A stretch of 64,000 nucleotides of DNA from Spongiibacter sp. IMCC21906 (GCF_001010805.1 NZ_CP011477.1:1441001-1505000); one strand, 5' to 3'. Positions 23,594 through 34,560 are shown, numbered from the stretch's first letter. The notes: generated from the letters alone by a model not told the origin. Translations and numbers: made by a program.

Positions 23594-23998
23594 ATGATCA
23601 CCTCAATAACTGCCCATAAGCGTTACTTTTCCTTTGTGTTTTTGTCGTTTAGCCTCATGTTGGCTGGCTGTGCCAGCACGGATTCGCTCAATGGTTCGTC
23701 CTCGGTGTTTGAGGTCGGTAAGGCCTCGTTCTATCACCAAAAATATCACGGCCGAACCACCGCCAGTGGTGAGCGGTTTGATCAATCTGCGATGACCGCT
23801 TCTCACCGCACCTTAGCGTTTGGTACCCGGGTTCGGGTTACCCATCAGCAAACCGGCCGCAGCGTGATTGTGACCATTAATGACCGTGGTCCTTTTATAC
23901 GAGGCCGAGTAATAGACCTGTCCACCGCTGCATTTCAGAAAATTGCCGAGCTGCGTAGCGGGGTGGTGCCGGTGCGTTTAGAGATTGTCGGGGAGTGA
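23594..23998 (+). CDS. rlpA: RlpA-like septal-ring lipoprotein
   Basis: This 134-residue protein has a lipoprotein signal with lipobox LAGC (Cys26), followed by a double-psi beta-barrel of the RlpA type: GKASFYHQKYHGRTTASGER, MTASHRTLAFGTRVRV, VTINDRGPFIRGRVIDLST. RlpA cleaves peptidoglycan strands lacking stem peptides at the division site; the catalytic Glu and Asp (ASGERF, NDRGP) are present. It lacks the C-terminal SPOR domain of E. coli RlpA, so septal targeting is unclear. Confidence 0.88.
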   Translation: MITSITAHKRYFSFVFLSFSLMLAGCASTDSLNGSSSVFEVGKASFYHQKYHGRTTASGERFDQSAMTASHRTLAFGTRVRVTHQQTGRSVIVTINDRGPFIRGRVIDLSTAAFQKIAELRSGVVPVRLEIVGE

Positions 23999-24164
23999 GT
24001 GGCTGCTCGATAGCGTATTTGCTAAATAAGACGCCTTGCGTGGGGATAGTGCAGGATGGTTCTGTTGCTATGCGGCCGTTATCTTAAAGGGTGATCTAGC
24101 CTCATTTTATTGCTAGAGTTGCGCCGCGTTGCGATTTGATGTCAGCAGAGGCCAGAAATACACG

Positions 24165-24641
24165 ATGCAATTACCGGGATTTTTAGTGACCAAAATGCGC
24201 AGTTATGCGGATCAGGTCTGTCGCGGTGTCCCCGCTAAAATTATTGGTACAGATTACCTTACCCGCTGGTATGTGATTCCTCGCAACCGCCTTTTCAATG
24301 TGTATTTGCATCATGTGGTGGGCAATGATCCCGATGAGAATCTGCATGATCATCCCTGGCTTTTTAATATCTCGGTGGTGTTGCGAGGTGAGATATTTGA
24401 AGAGATGACGGCGCGTTCTCGCATACTGCGTTCCGGCAGTTTCACTTCTCGGCTGGGGCGTTCGCCGCATCGTTTGTTGCTGCGTAGCGATGACAGTCTG
24501 ACGCTTTTCATTACCGGCCCCAAGGTACGGCGTTGGGGCTTTTATACTGACAAAGGTTGGGTTGACAGCAAGGATTATCTACACCCCGAAGGCGATGGTC
24601 GTGGGGTGAGAGAGGATTTTAAAACCTCGACAAATTCCTGA
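24165..24641 (+). CDS. Cupin-like hypothetical protein
   Basis: The protein has about 158 residues from ATG 24165; an in-frame TTG at 24129 would add twelve residues. The centre reads NVYLHHVVGNDPDENLHDHPW with LFNISVVLRGEIFEEM, then SPHRLLL and ITGPKVRRWGFYT. The His-rich HDHPW strand and the hydrophobic strands look like a cupin-type beta-barrel, and similar proteins occur in phages and plasmids. No enzyme function is assigned. Confidence 0.65.
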   Translation: MQLPGFLVTKMRSYADQVCRGVPAKIIGTDYLTRWYVIPRNRLFNVYLHHVVGNDPDENLHDHPWLFNISVVLRGEIFEEMTARSRILRSGSFTSRLGRSPHRLLLRSDDSLTLFITGPKVRRWGFYTDKGWVDSKDYLHPEGDGRGVREDFKTSTNS

Positions 24642-24959
24642 AGTTTTTGTTTTGACATCGCATTACTGACTTTTTATTGTCGCTGCCCGTTTTGCTATAG
24701 CCTCTTTGTTCTAGCCTCTTGGTATATCCCATTTGCTATAGCCTTAGCGGCATAGCTTCACTGCAATCCCGCTATACCAATATCCCCGTTATAAACGTAT
24801 ATATTGCGCTGCCATAAACCGGCCTTAATCTTACCGCCAAGCTTGCTATGCACCGCTATTTTGGGCAGCGTAGTGGGGGCAAGTCAGGTCGATTTTGATC
24901 AGTGATATCACTGCCGTATTCCAAGTCTTTTTGGTGATAGAGCGGGAATGGAGTATACG
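24642..24959. other. Intergenic region without a recognised element
   Basis: This 318-base, T-rich non-coding stretch has near-repeats of GCTATAGCC (24689-24760). No gene, terminator or operator is convincing. Confidence 0.4.
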
Positions 24960-26042
24960 ATGAAGCGGATTTTATGGTTTATGACGGCGCTGTTGTTAGC
25001 GAGCAATTGCAGTTATGCAGCGCAGCCGGCGTTATTACAAGTTGCCTCAGGTCTGGAGCATCCCTGGGGTATGGCTTTTTTGGATGATGGTCGTATCGTG
25101 GTCTCTGAGCGGCCGGGACGTTTGCGGATTATTGATAATGGCCGCGTCGGCGCACCGCTAAAAGGCCTGCCTGATATTGCGGCAGGCGGGCAGGGCGGCT
25201 TGTTGGATGTGGCGGTAAACGATGATTGGCTCTATTTTAGTTATTCGGAACCGGGCAACACGGCTAAAGAGAATTCCACCGCTGTCGCCCGAGCTAAATT
25301 AGAGGGCGATACCTTAACTGAGGTGGACGTCATTTTTCGCCAATCGCCCAAATTTCCTTCCCGTGGTCACTTTGGCTCCCGCTTAGCCTTCGCCCCTGAT
25401 GGCAGCCTGTTTATCACCTTGGGTGATCGCCAGCGGGCCAGTGACGATGCCCAAACCTTAAACAACCATCATGGCAAAGTGGTGCGAATCTGGCCTGATG
25501 GTCGCATTCCCGAGGATAACCCTTTTGTGGACAAGGACGGGGCGCTAGCAGAAATCTGGTCGCTGGGGCATCGCAATGTGCAAGGGGCTGCGATTCATCC
25601 CGATACCGGCGAGCTTTGGACCCATGAGCACGGCCCTCAAGGCGGTGATGAGGTGAATATTACCCGAGCAGCTAACAACTATGGCTGGCCGGTGATTACC
25701 TATGGTGAGCAATACGGTGGCGGCAAAATTGGTGTTGGTACCCAAAAAGAGGGTATGCAGCAGCCAGTGCATTATTGGGTGCCTTCTATCGCCCCATCGG
25801 GAGTGCGCTTTTATACCGGCGATGCCTACCCGCAATGGCAGGGCGACCTGTTTGTAGGGTCGTTAAAATTTATGTTTTTGGCGCGTTTAACCCTAGATGG
25901 CAACAAGGTAGTAAAAGAAGAGCGCTTATACGAAGGTGAGCTGGGGCAGCGACTGCGAGATGTGGTACAGGGCCCAGATGGCTTGTTGTATTTATTGACC
26001 GACCACCGCCGCGGAAAATTATATCAACTGCAGCCACGCTAG
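24960..26042 (+). CDS. Asd/YliI-type soluble aldose sugar dehydrogenase (PQQ family)
   Basis: The protein has about 360 residues from ATG 24960 (GGAG six bases before; an ATG 12 bases upstream is less likely). The signal peptide ends SYAAQ. It is a six-bladed beta-propeller of the glucose/sorbosone dehydrogenase family: HPWGMAFLDDGRIVVSERPG, RGHFGSRLAFAPDG, GHRNVQGAAIHP, HEHGPQGGDEVN, LYLLTDHRRGKLYQL. Members oxidise aldoses in the periplasm with PQQ. Cofactor and substrate are inferred from family. A terminator follows. Confidence 0.88.
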   Translation: MKRILWFMTALLLASNCSYAAQPALLQVASGLEHPWGMAFLDDGRIVVSERPGRLRIIDNGRVGAPLKGLPDIAAGGQGGLLDVAVNDDWLYFSYSEPGNTAKENSTAVARAKLEGDTLTEVDVIFRQSPKFPSRGHFGSRLAFAPDGSLFITLGDRQRASDDAQTLNNHHGKVVRIWPDGRIPEDNPFVDKDGALAEIWSLGHRNVQGAAIHPDTGELWTHEHGPQGGDEVNITRAANNYGWPVITYGEQYGGGKIGVGTQKEGMQQPVHYWVPSIAPSGVRFYTGDAYPQWQGDLFVGSLKFMFLARLTLDGNKVVKEERLYEGELGQRLRDVVQGPDGLLYLLTDHRRGKLYQLQPR

Positions 26043-26570
26043 GGTTTTAATAGACTGCGCTGGGTCATCGAAGGTGGCCGACTCGGGCTCGGCAGTATCG
26101 CCAATCAGTATCGCCAATAGTGACGGCAGCCAAAGGCTCGCTGCCGTTTTGATAGCAAGTCTCACATTAAGAACGGCTGATTTTCTCCTTAAAATTGAAT
26201 TAATTGATCGCGTTGTTATCGAATAAAAACAGTGGGATTTGTTTAAGGAGTTTCTACTCGACGCTGTGATACCTCAGGCTATTCAGCGAATTTGTCAGCT
26301 AAAAGAACTTGTGCTGCCTGTGGACAAGCTCTTGCGCCGAAATGTGGGTTGCCTGCCAAAGGTCTGCAATAAAGCAGACAAATTCGATGAGCGTCCCCAG
26401 AGGGCGAGTTTCTATCTTCTTTTGGTATGAACGCCGGTTTCAAGGCAAGCCGCCTTTATTCTAGCGTCTTGGTCATTGCCAATGGAAAGTAGCGACCATG
26501 TTGAGGCATTGCGTGTGGAGTAGAGGCTTCTTAAACCCCGATATTGGGTAGTAGGGGAGGCTCTAGGAGC
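26043..26570. other. Intergenic region between the dehydrogenase and opgG
   Basis: This 528-base stretch starts with the terminator at 26123-26151. A 64-codon open frame at 26239-26430 has no ribosome site or family match, so I do not call a gene. The right end carries GGGGAGG for opgG. Confidence 0.4.
26123..26151 (+). terminator. Terminator of the Asd/YliI-type gene
   Basis: ACGGCAGC-CAAAGGCTC-GCTGCCGT is followed by TTTT, 80 bases after the stop codon. Confidence 0.75.
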
Positions 26571-28160
26571 ATGGATATTTCAGTGCAGTTACGTTCAAAA
26601 AAAGGAGCGTCTCGGCGAAAAAGTCTTTTTGCGCTGTTACTGGCGATTCCGCTTGTTTCATGGGCTCAAAATCAGACACCTTCAGAAACCAATGCGACGG
26701 TATTGTTCGACAGCGTCACGGCTCAGGCCAAGGCGCTTGCACAACAAGAGTATAAGGCGCCGGTGGCGGTGCCACCCGGGTTGGCGGAACTGAGTTTTGA
26801 TCAATATCGAGCCATTCGCTTCAAGAAGGAAAAAGCCCTATGGCGAGGCCAAGCACTGTTTGAGATTCAGCCGCTGCATCCGGGGTTTTTATATCGTGAA
26901 CCGGTGAATGTTCACCTGATAGACCGGGGGGGCAGCCGCAAAGAATTACAGTTTAATCCCGAATTGTTTACCTACGAAGCAGAGGGAATGCCTGAGCCGG
27001 CGGCGTTGGCCGCTGAGTTGGGGTTTGCGGGATTTCGAGTGCATTACCCCTTAAATACGCCATCGTATAAAGACGAGTTTTTGGTTTTTCAGGGGGCGTC
27101 TTATTTTCGTCTCATTGGTCCAAATCAGGTATACGGTTTATCTGCCAGAGGGCTGGCGGTGAATACCGCCGATAGTGCAGGTGAAGAGTTTCCGGCGTTT
27201 CGGGAGTTTTGGCTAATTCAGCCGGATAAAAACGAAACGAAGTTAACCGTTATCGCCTTGCTCGATAGCCCCTCGGTGAGTGGTGTATACCGCTTTGATG
27301 TGTATCCCGGCAGCCCGGCGCACATGGATGTTCAGCTTAAATTGTTCGCCCGACAAGACATTACTAAATTGGGCGTCGCACCGCTGACCAGCATGTTTCA
27401 CCACGGCGAAAATGGCAGCCGTTTTGTCGATGATTTTAGGCCAGAGGTTCACGACTCTGATGGCCTGCTGATGGCGACTGCCAATAATGAGTGGATTTGG
27501 CGGCCCCTGAGTAACCCTAAGGCGCTGCGGATAGTGTCTTTTCAAGATGAAAACCCCGTGGGTTTTGGCTTGATGCAACGGGATCGGGACTTTGAACATT
27601 ATCAGGATGTGGGCCTTGAGTACCATCGTCGTCCTGGTTATTGGGTTCAGCCCACCAAGCCTTTGGGCAAGGGCCGGGTGGAGCTGGTGGAAATTCCGAC
27701 GGATTCCGAAACCAATGACAATATTGTGGCTTACTGGGTGCCAGCCAAGGCTATGAAGGCTGGTGAAGAACGCGAGTTTTCCTATCAATTGTTTAGCTTG
27801 AATTCCGCTCCGGCTAAACACGATCTGGCCAAAGTTATAGGCAGTCGTGTGGGTCGAGCGCATTACCATGAAGGCGATTCATTTAGTCTTTCTGCTAAGC
27901 GTCAGTTTGTGGTGGATTTTAGTGGTTTAGCGTTGGCGAATTTATCGGCGGATATGCCGGTCTCGGCCACGTTGCAAACTTCCAGTGGGGAATATCGGGA
28001 ACTCACGGTCACAAAGCTGCCCAATGGCAAGGATTGGCGGGTCGCTTTCAAATTGTATCCCGATGCGGAGATTCCCGCCGATATGCGATTGTTTCTTTCA
28101 TGGCGTGGTCAACGTCTTAGCGAGGTATGGAATTATGTCTGGTACCCCGAAAGCAAGTAA
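26571..28160 (+). CDS. opgG: Periplasmic glucan biosynthesis protein OpgG
   Basis: The protein has about 529 residues from ATG 26571 (GGGGAGG ten bases upstream). The signal peptide reads RRKSLFALLLAIPLVSWA, with the arginine pair SRRKSLF reminiscent of a Tat signal, a feature of the paralog OpgD. The body fits MdoG: DQYRAIRFKKEKALWRGQAL, FRVHYPLN, FLVFQGASYFRLIG, GLSARGLAVNTA, SMFHHGENG, NPKALR..SFQDENPVGFGL. OpgG acts on the osmoregulated periplasmic glucan backbone. It overlaps opgH by 26 bases, the standard opgGH operon. Confidence 0.92.
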   Translation: MDISVQLRSKKGASRRKSLFALLLAIPLVSWAQNQTPSETNATVLFDSVTAQAKALAQQEYKAPVAVPPGLAELSFDQYRAIRFKKEKALWRGQALFEIQPLHPGFLYREPVNVHLIDRGGSRKELQFNPELFTYEAEGMPEPAALAAELGFAGFRVHYPLNTPSYKDEFLVFQGASYFRLIGPNQVYGLSARGLAVNTADSAGEEFPAFREFWLIQPDKNETKLTVIALLDSPSVSGVYRFDVYPGSPAHMDVQLKLFARQDITKLGVAPLTSMFHHGENGSRFVDDFRPEVHDSDGLLMATANNEWIWRPLSNPKALRIVSFQDENPVGFGLMQRDRDFEHYQDVGLEYHRRPGYWVQPTKPLGKGRVELVEIPTDSETNDNIVAYWVPAKAMKAGEEREFSYQLFSLNSAPAKHDLAKVIGSRVGRAHYHEGDSFSLSAKRQFVVDFSGLALANLSADMPVSATLQTSSGEYRELTVTKLPNGKDWRVAFKLYPDAEIPADMRLFLSWRGQRLSEVWNYVWYPESK

Positions 28161-30135
28161 TACCCCGCCGCGACCGCCAGAGCTTGGCGGTCGGTTTCCG
28201 GCAAGTGCGCTGCGCTTGTCGGTGTTTGCGTTATTAAGTTCTGGCACCACGGTGGTGGGTGTCTGGATGATGTTTGATATTCTCCGGGCGAATGGCAGCT
28301 CGGCCCTTGAGATGAGTTTGTTGCTATTGTTCAGCATTACCTTTGCTTGGATTGTGACTTCTTTTTGGAGCGGCTTGGCAGGATTTTTTTTAACGCTATT
28401 CAATCTTGACCCATTGAGCTTGCGTCGCCTTAAACCACGCTCAAGCGAACTGCCTGACGGGGTGGGTCGAACCGCCGTCGTTATGCCGGTTTACAATGAG
28501 GATACCCAGCGGGTGATGGCGGGCTTTGAGGCCAATTTACGCTCATTGGCTGCCGAAGGCGCTTTGGAGCACTACGATTTCTGGCTGCTGAGTGACAGCC
28601 GTGAGCCCGATATTATTAAGGCAGAAAACCGGGCTTGGCGGCACTTGCTGACACGTTTGGACAGCACTTTAGCGAGGCATGTTTTTTATCGACGCCGGGA
28701 AAAAAATGAAGGCCGTAAAGTTGGCAATCTCAAGGAATTTTGTCAGCGTTGGGGAAGCCGGTACGAGGCGATGATTGTGCTAGACGCCGACAGTGTGATG
28801 AGCGGTAAATGCATGCTTCAACTCACCCGGGCGCTGGCAGATCAGCCTCAAGCGGGGTTGATCCAGACAGTACCGATTCCTGTGCGTCAAGAAACCTATT
28901 TTGGCCGGTTTTTGCAGTTTGCCTCGGTGTTATACAGCCCGATGCTGGCCGCCGGTCAGGCGTTTTGGCAGACCGAAGGCGCCAACTACTGGGGCCACAA
29001 TGCGATTGTTCGGGTGCAGGCTTTTATGGACCACTGTGGCCTTCCGGCTAAACCCGGTGGTGCGCCCTTTGGTGGCGAAATACTCAGCCACGATTTTGTT
29101 GAGGCCGCGCTACTCAGACGAGCAGGCTGGCAGGTTATTTTGCTCAGTGAGTTGGGGGGCAGTTTTGAAGAAGTCCCCAGCAATTTGCTCGATTATGCCA
29201 CCCGTGATCGACGCTGGGCTCAGGGCAATATTCAGCATTTGGGTTTGCTCGGTACAGCGGGTCTTAAAGGCGTGAGCAAAATGCATTTTATCTTTGGTGC
29301 GGTTGCTTATATTTCCTCCTTGATTTGGTTGGTCATGCTGGGCTTGAGCACGGTTGATGCCATTATGCGCTCAGTGAGTAGCGATCAGTTTTTTCTCAGT
29401 GGCCATCAGCTCTTTCCGAATTGGCCTATTGCCAAAACCGGGCTGATATTTTCCTTAATCAGTTTGACCCTGTTAATGCTTTTGTTGCCCAAGCTATTGG
29501 GATTAATTGTGGCTTTGTTTCGTCGCCGCCGGGCTTTTGGTGGTGCGCCAAGTCTATTGCTGGGCAGTCTGCTCGAGGCCGTATTTGCGATTATTGTGGC
29601 ACCGTTAATGATGGTGTTTCACGCGTATTTTGTGGTTTGTGTATTTCTGGGCAGAGAAGTGAAATGGGACGCCCAGGCCAGAGAAGGCCGGATGGTGAGC
29701 TGGTCCGAGGCCTGGCGTCGAACCAGCATTGCTTGTATTGCCGCGGTGATTTGGGGTGGAGTAACGTATTATTACACCCCGGTGTTTTTTTGGTGGTTGT
29801 CGCCAGTGTTATTCGGTTTGGTGTTAGCGGCGCCCATTGTTCGCTACAGCAGTAGTCTGTCGCTGGGGCGAGGGCTACGCCGGGTTGGGGTGTTTTTAAT
29901 CCCCAGCGAGACCGCATTGCCCCCGGTGCTGAAGCTCATTGCCGAGATTGAAGTGGAGTTGGCTGAAAGCAAGCAAGATACTGGAACAAGCGGTGATGCC
30001 GAATTGCCACTATTACCTGCTGACCAGTGGCGAGATATGCCAATGCAACGCTTCGACTCTTGTGAGGGCGTTATCCGCAAGCGACCTCTTCGGCGTCTGC
30101 AGCAAAAATTAGCCACGGGCTTTCGCAGTCTGTAA
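28135..30135 (+). CDS. opgH: Glucan glucosyltransferase OpgH
   Basis: The protein has about 666 residues from ATG 28135 (GAGG nine bases upstream); the open frame extends 50 codons further upstream into opgG but without a start signal. It is an inner-membrane GT2 glycosyltransferase that makes the beta-1,2-glucan chain from UDP-glucose. Visible landmarks are the first membrane helices at about 25-95, VVMPVYNEDTQRVMAG, VLDADSVMSG (DxD), SHDFVEAALLRRAGW and the RRWAQGNIQH (QxxRW-like) motif, then several C-terminal membrane helices. Confidence 0.94.
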   Translation: MSGTPKASNTPPRPPELGGRFPASALRLSVFALLSSGTTVVGVWMMFDILRANGSSALEMSLLLLFSITFAWIVTSFWSGLAGFFLTLFNLDPLSLRRLKPRSSELPDGVGRTAVVMPVYNEDTQRVMAGFEANLRSLAAEGALEHYDFWLLSDSREPDIIKAENRAWRHLLTRLDSTLARHVFYRRREKNEGRKVGNLKEFCQRWGSRYEAMIVLDADSVMSGKCMLQLTRALADQPQAGLIQTVPIPVRQETYFGRFLQFASVLYSPMLAAGQAFWQTEGANYWGHNAIVRVQAFMDHCGLPAKPGGAPFGGEILSHDFVEAALLRRAGWQVILLSELGGSFEEVPSNLLDYATRDRRWAQGNIQHLGLLGTAGLKGVSKMHFIFGAVAYISSLIWLVMLGLSTVDAIMRSVSSDQFFLSGHQLFPNWPIAKTGLIFSLISLTLLMLLLPKLLGLIVALFRRRRAFGGAPSLLLGSLLEAVFAIIVAPLMMVFHAYFVVCVFLGREVKWDAQAREGRMVSWSEAWRRTSIACIAAVIWGGVTYYYTPVFFWWLSPVLFGLVLAAPIVRYSSSLSLGRGLRRVGVFLIPSETALPPVLKLIAEIEVELAESKQDTGTSGDAELPLLPADQWRDMPMQRFDSCEGVIRKRPLRRLQQKLATGFRSL

Positions 30136-30166
30136 GTGGTGACAAGTCATAGAGTCGAGGGAAGTT

Positions 30167-30673
30167 ATGAGCCGGATTCTAGCGCTGCGTGGTGATATTA
30201 CAGACCTAAAGGTCGATGCCATCGTCAATGCCGCTAACGAAAGTTTACTGGGTGGCGGTGGTGTTGATGGTGCCATTCATCGGGCTGCGGGTGCTGAGCT
30301 GCTGGAGTATTGTCGGCAGCTAAATGGCTGCGCCACTGGCGATGCCAAGCTTTCTCCCGGTTTTAAGCTGCCTGCCAAAGCGATCATTCATACGGTAGGC
30401 CCCATCTGGCGGGGCGGAGAGCATGGCGAGGCCGAATTATTGGCAAGCTGTTATCGCCGTTGTATTGATATTGCCAATAGTGAAGGGTTTCGCCGGGTGG
30501 CTTTTCCAGCAATTAGCTGTGGTGTGTACGGTTACCCCAAACCTGCGGCGGCAGAACAGTCTGTTGATTGTTTGCGGCAGGCTTTACGCGACAGCTGTGT
30601 GCAGGAGGTGTTATTGATCGCGTTTGACGATGAGATGTTAGGGCTATGGCAGCAAGCCTTGGCCACGTACTAG
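30167..30673 (+). CDS. Macro-domain O-acetyl-ADP-ribose deacetylase
   Basis: The protein has 168 residues, one macro domain. [20 protein letters not shown] (residues 17-36) forms the ADP-ribose site with the catalytic Asn and Asp of the MacroD/YmdB type. [10 protein letters not shown] and [12 protein letters not shown] complete the site. It removes acetyl or ADP-ribosyl groups from O-acetyl-ADP-ribose or proteins. The ATG is preceded by GAGGGAAG. It stands alone behind opgGH. Confidence 0.9.
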   Translation: MSRILALRGDITDLKVDAIVNAANESLLGGGGVDGAIHRAAGAELLEYCRQLNGCATGDAKLSPGFKLPAKAIIHTVGPIWRGGEHGEAELLASCYRRCIDIANSEGFRRVAFPAISCGVYGYPKPAAAEQSVDCLRQALRDSCVQEVLLIAFDDEMLGLWQQALATY

Positions 30674-30745
30674 CTAAGGCAAGTATTAGCTAGTCAAGCA
30701 AGCCCCAAGCCGAATAAGCCCCCACCTAAGCCTCTCAAAAAACTG

Positions 30746-31216
30746 TTACTGCTTGGCTTGGGCGGTGGCGATGGCGGTATTCAAACTGCTGGTGGTTTGA
30801 GGACCGGTTAAAATCTCAACAAGCTTGCCCTTGGGGCTAATTAAGAAAGTGCTGGGTAATACCCGGGGTCTGTCTACACCTAGCAGTGGGGCCGGGTCTT
30901 GCAGCATCGATTGAAACTCAATACCCATTTCCGTGATCGCGGAGTTTAATGGCTCATCGACCAAACCGTCGTAATTGATGCCATACACCACCACATCGTC
31001 GCGAGCTTTGTCGAACTCATTCAGGTCTGGAATTTCTTCACGACAGGGACCGCACCATGTTGCCCAATAGTTTAATAGTAACCACTTACCTTGTTTAAAT
31101 TCAGCCGCGTCACCGCCGTGGACGTCAAAGTCGCTTTTGCCACAGCCGCCCAGCACGGCAGCGCTCAGTAGTACCCAGAAAAAAATGCGATATTTGCTAA
31201 AAATCTTGTTGTTCAT
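30746..31216 (-). CDS. TlpA-like thioredoxin-fold lipoprotein
   Basis: This 156-residue protein has a lipobox LGGC (Cys25), so it is probably anchored to a membrane on the periplasmic side. The redox motif WCGPC is at 54-58 (ATWCGPCREEIP) and the cis-Pro region is VLPSTFLI. It is a thiol-disulfide oxidoreductase of the TlpA/ResA group. The substrate is unknown. It is divergent from the arsC-like gene. Confidence 0.88.
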   Translation of the reverse strand: MNNKIFSKYRIFFWVLLSAAVLGGCGKSDFDVHGGDAAEFKQGKWLLLNYWATWCGPCREEIPDLNEFDKARDDVVVYGINYDGLVDEPLNSAITEMGIEFQSMLQDPAPLLGVDRPRVLPSTFLISPKGKLVEILTGPQTTSSLNTAIATAQAKQ

Positions 31217-31331
31217 TTCAGGTCCTGTGACTAAGACAGGCTGTGTATAATGCCTGCTGCTTGTATTTTGTTTTAGCTAAAGCGGTTAGCGTGCCCTTGC
31301 CGAATTTAGCCAATATTAACGTCGGAGTTTT

Positions 31332-32284
<953 letters not shown>

Positions 32285-32291
32285 GGAATAA

Positions 32292-32702
32292 ATGAGTACA
32301 TTGGAAACCAAGGCTGTGCGTATTGCACCGCTGATGAAATTTAGTTATTTCGCGCTGATGTTAGCGTTGTCGCTCAGTACTTGGGTGTGGGTTCAGGAAG
32401 GTCGTGTGCCCAGTATTACTATCTGGCTTATCCGTGTGGTGCCGCTGTTAATTTTTGTCAAAGGTATTATGAATGAAGATCTACGCAGCATTGCATGGTT
32501 GTGCTTTGTGGTGCTGTTGTATTTTGTGATGGCGGTTACTGAATCGATGTCACCGTTTGTACTTTGGATTAACTATGTTGAATTGGCTCTAACGGTAATT
32601 TTCTTTTGCAGTGCTACCATTTTTATTCGTTGGCGAGGACGAGCGAATACCCAGCGTCGAGAAGAGCTGGCCGCAGCTGCCGCTGAGGAGAACCCACAAT
32701 GA
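32292..32702 (+). CDS. DUF2069 membrane protein
   Basis: This 136-residue protein has four hydrophobic helices and a basic C-terminal tail (RWRGRANTQRREE). SYFALMLALSLSTWVWV and VKGIMNEDLRSIAWLCFVV match DUF2069, which commonly follows wrbA in gammaproteobacteria. Function unknown. Its stop overlaps the sppA start (ATGA). Confidence 0.85.
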   Translation: MSTLETKAVRIAPLMKFSYFALMLALSLSTWVWVQEGRVPSITIWLIRVVPLLIFVKGIMNEDLRSIAWLCFVVLLYFVMAVTESMSPFVLWINYVELALTVIFFCSATIFIRWRGRANTQRREELAAAAAEENPQ

Positions 32703-34513
32703 GCAATACAAAGAAACGAGGTTTCTTTTCTCGTGTTGGCGGTTTTATTGAGGGCCTGCGCCGTTGGACACTCAATCTGTTATTTCTGTTTATTATTGGC
32801 GCCATCATTTTTACGTTTATTGAAGTGCGGCCCAGTGTGCCCGAGGGCGGCGTGCTGGTTTTGGCCCCAGAAGGCAGTGTTGTCGATGAGCTGAGTGCGG
32901 TGGATCTTATCACCGAGTTTACTGGTCCGGCAGTGCCCGCAGAGACACGCCTGCAAGACCTGATTAAATCGGTAGATCTAGCGGCGCAAGACAGCCGAAT
33001 TAAAGTCCTGTTGCTGCAATTGGATGATTTAAGCCATATCGGCATGAGTAAAACCATGGAGTTAAGCTCGGCTATTGCGCGGTTTCGCGACAGCGGCAAG
33101 CTGGTGATGGCTATTGCCAATGACTATGACCAAGACAGCTATTTACTGGCAGCCCAAGCGGATAAAGTCTACGTACACAATATGGGCGGCGTGCGGCTAG
33201 AAGGCTTTGCGGTAGTGCGTAATTACTTTAGTGACGCCATAGAAAAACTGAAAATTAACTTTCATGTTTTTAAAGTTGGTAATTTTAAATCCGCACTTGA
33301 ACCCTTTATGCGCAACGATATGTCGCCAGCCGCAAAAGAGGCGAATCAGGCTTGGCTGGATCAACTGTGGGATGTGTACCGCGATATTGTTGTTGAGCGT
33401 CGTCAACTGAACCCGAAAGAGCTGGAGTTCTACGTTAATCACATTGATGAAGTTCTTGGTCAACACCAAGGCGATGCAGCCGAAGCCGCATTAAGCTACC
33501 GTTTTGTGGATGCTGTCGTCAGCCGTCCCGAGCTGCGCAGGATGATGTTGGAGCAGGTTGGCGAAGATGAGGACGGCCACTTTAAACAGATTTACTACCG
33601 TGACTATCTGGCTATGACCGAAGACTTGCCACCACTACCGGGTGAGCCTGTTGTCGGGGTGATTTACGCCAGCGGCAATATCGTTGATGGCGAACAACCA
33701 CCGGGTATGATTGGCGGCGATAGTTTGGCGAGACTGTTAAACCAGGCGCGTAGAGACGAAGATGTTAAATCCGTGGTGCTACGGATAGATAGCGGGGGTG
33801 GTTCGGCCTTTGCCTCGGAAATTATTCGCGCCGAACTTGCCGAGCTAAAAGCGGCGGGTAAACCTGTAGTGGTGTCTATGGGGAGTATGGCTGCGTCGGG
33901 GGGCTACTGGATTGCTGCCGGTGCTGATGAAATCTGGGCAACGCCAGCAACCCTAACCGGTTCAATTGGTATCTTTGGTGCTTTCCCTACCTTTGAACGG
34001 TTGATGGAGCAGCTTGGGGTCTCTACTGACGGGGTTGGCACAACCACCATTGCTGGAAAAATGCGTGTAGACCGACCATTGGATCCGGTTTTAGCGAAGG
34101 CTATTCAAAGTAGCATCAACTATGGATACCAGCGTTTTATTCGTGTTGTGGCAGAGGGGCGTGAGAAGCTGCCCGAGCAAGTAGAGTCTGTTGCCGAAGG
34201 GCGAGTCTGGAGCGGTATCGACGCTCTGCAAATTGGCTTGGTGGACAAGCTTGGCGGCTTGAATGACGCCGTACATTCAGCATCTGACTTGGCGGGGCTC
34301 GACACCTTAAAGTACCGGGAGTTAAGTTTACCCAAGTCACCAAAAGAAGAGTTTTTAAGCATGCTTAGCGGAGTAAGGCTGGCACATGTGGTCAAGCTAC
34401 CTGAGCCAGTATCGTCATTGCTTAATAGCATGCTGCCTGCGTGGCAGTCTTTTGCAGAGCTGGAAGATCCCAAAGGCTTGTACGCCTATTGCCTACCCTG
34501 TGTGGCACCTTGA
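32699..34513 (+). CDS. sppA: Signal peptide peptidase SppA, 67K type
   Basis: The protein has 604 residues, the length of the two-domain E. coli-type SppA. The N-terminal membrane anchor is at about 22-42. The catalytic Lys is in the N-terminal repeat (VGNFKSALEPF) and the Ser in the C-terminal repeat (SMAASGGYW), with SIDSGGGS-like RIDSGGGSAFAS before it. It degrades cleaved signal peptides in the inner membrane. It is the last gene of the arsC-wrbA-DUF2069-sppA operon. Confidence 0.94.
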   Translation: MSNTKKRGFFSRVGGFIEGLRRWTLNLLFLFIIGAIIFTFIEVRPSVPEGGVLVLAPEGSVVDELSAVDLITEFTGPAVPAETRLQDLIKSVDLAAQDSRIKVLLLQLDDLSHIGMSKTMELSSAIARFRDSGKLVMAIANDYDQDSYLLAAQADKVYVHNMGGVRLEGFAVVRNYFSDAIEKLKINFHVFKVGNFKSALEPFMRNDMSPAAKEANQAWLDQLWDVYRDIVVERRQLNPKELEFYVNHIDEVLGQHQGDAAEAALSYRFVDAVVSRPELRRMMLEQVGEDEDGHFKQIYYRDYLAMTEDLPPLPGEPVVGVIYASGNIVDGEQPPGMIGGDSLARLLNQARRDEDVKSVVLRIDSGGGSAFASEIIRAELAELKAAGKPVVVSMGSMAASGGYWIAAGADEIWATPATLTGSIGIFGAFPTFERLMEQLGVSTDGVGTTTIAGKMRVDRPLDPVLAKAIQSSINYGYQRFIRVVAEGREKLPEQVESVAEGRVWSGIDALQIGLVDKLGGLNDAVHSASDLAGLDTLKYRELSLPKSPKEEFLSMLSGVRLAHVVKLPEPVSSLLNSMLPAWQSFAELEDPKGLYAYCLPCVAP

Positions 34514-34560
34514 AGCATAAGTCGATTTATAGCACAGGCGTTGCATTTGCGACGCCTAAC

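Noticed and set aside
26239-26430. 64-codon frame in the opgG upstream region
   Set aside because: Starts with TTG without a ribosome site; no family resemblance or hydrophobic pattern.
27243-27869. 208-codon minus-strand frame inside opgG
   Set aside because: Opposite-strand shadow of a well-recognised gene.
28135-28160. Possible earlier opgH start (frame open from 27985)
   Set aside because: The extra 50 codons overlap opgG and show no start signal; ATG 28135 has GAGG at a normal distance.
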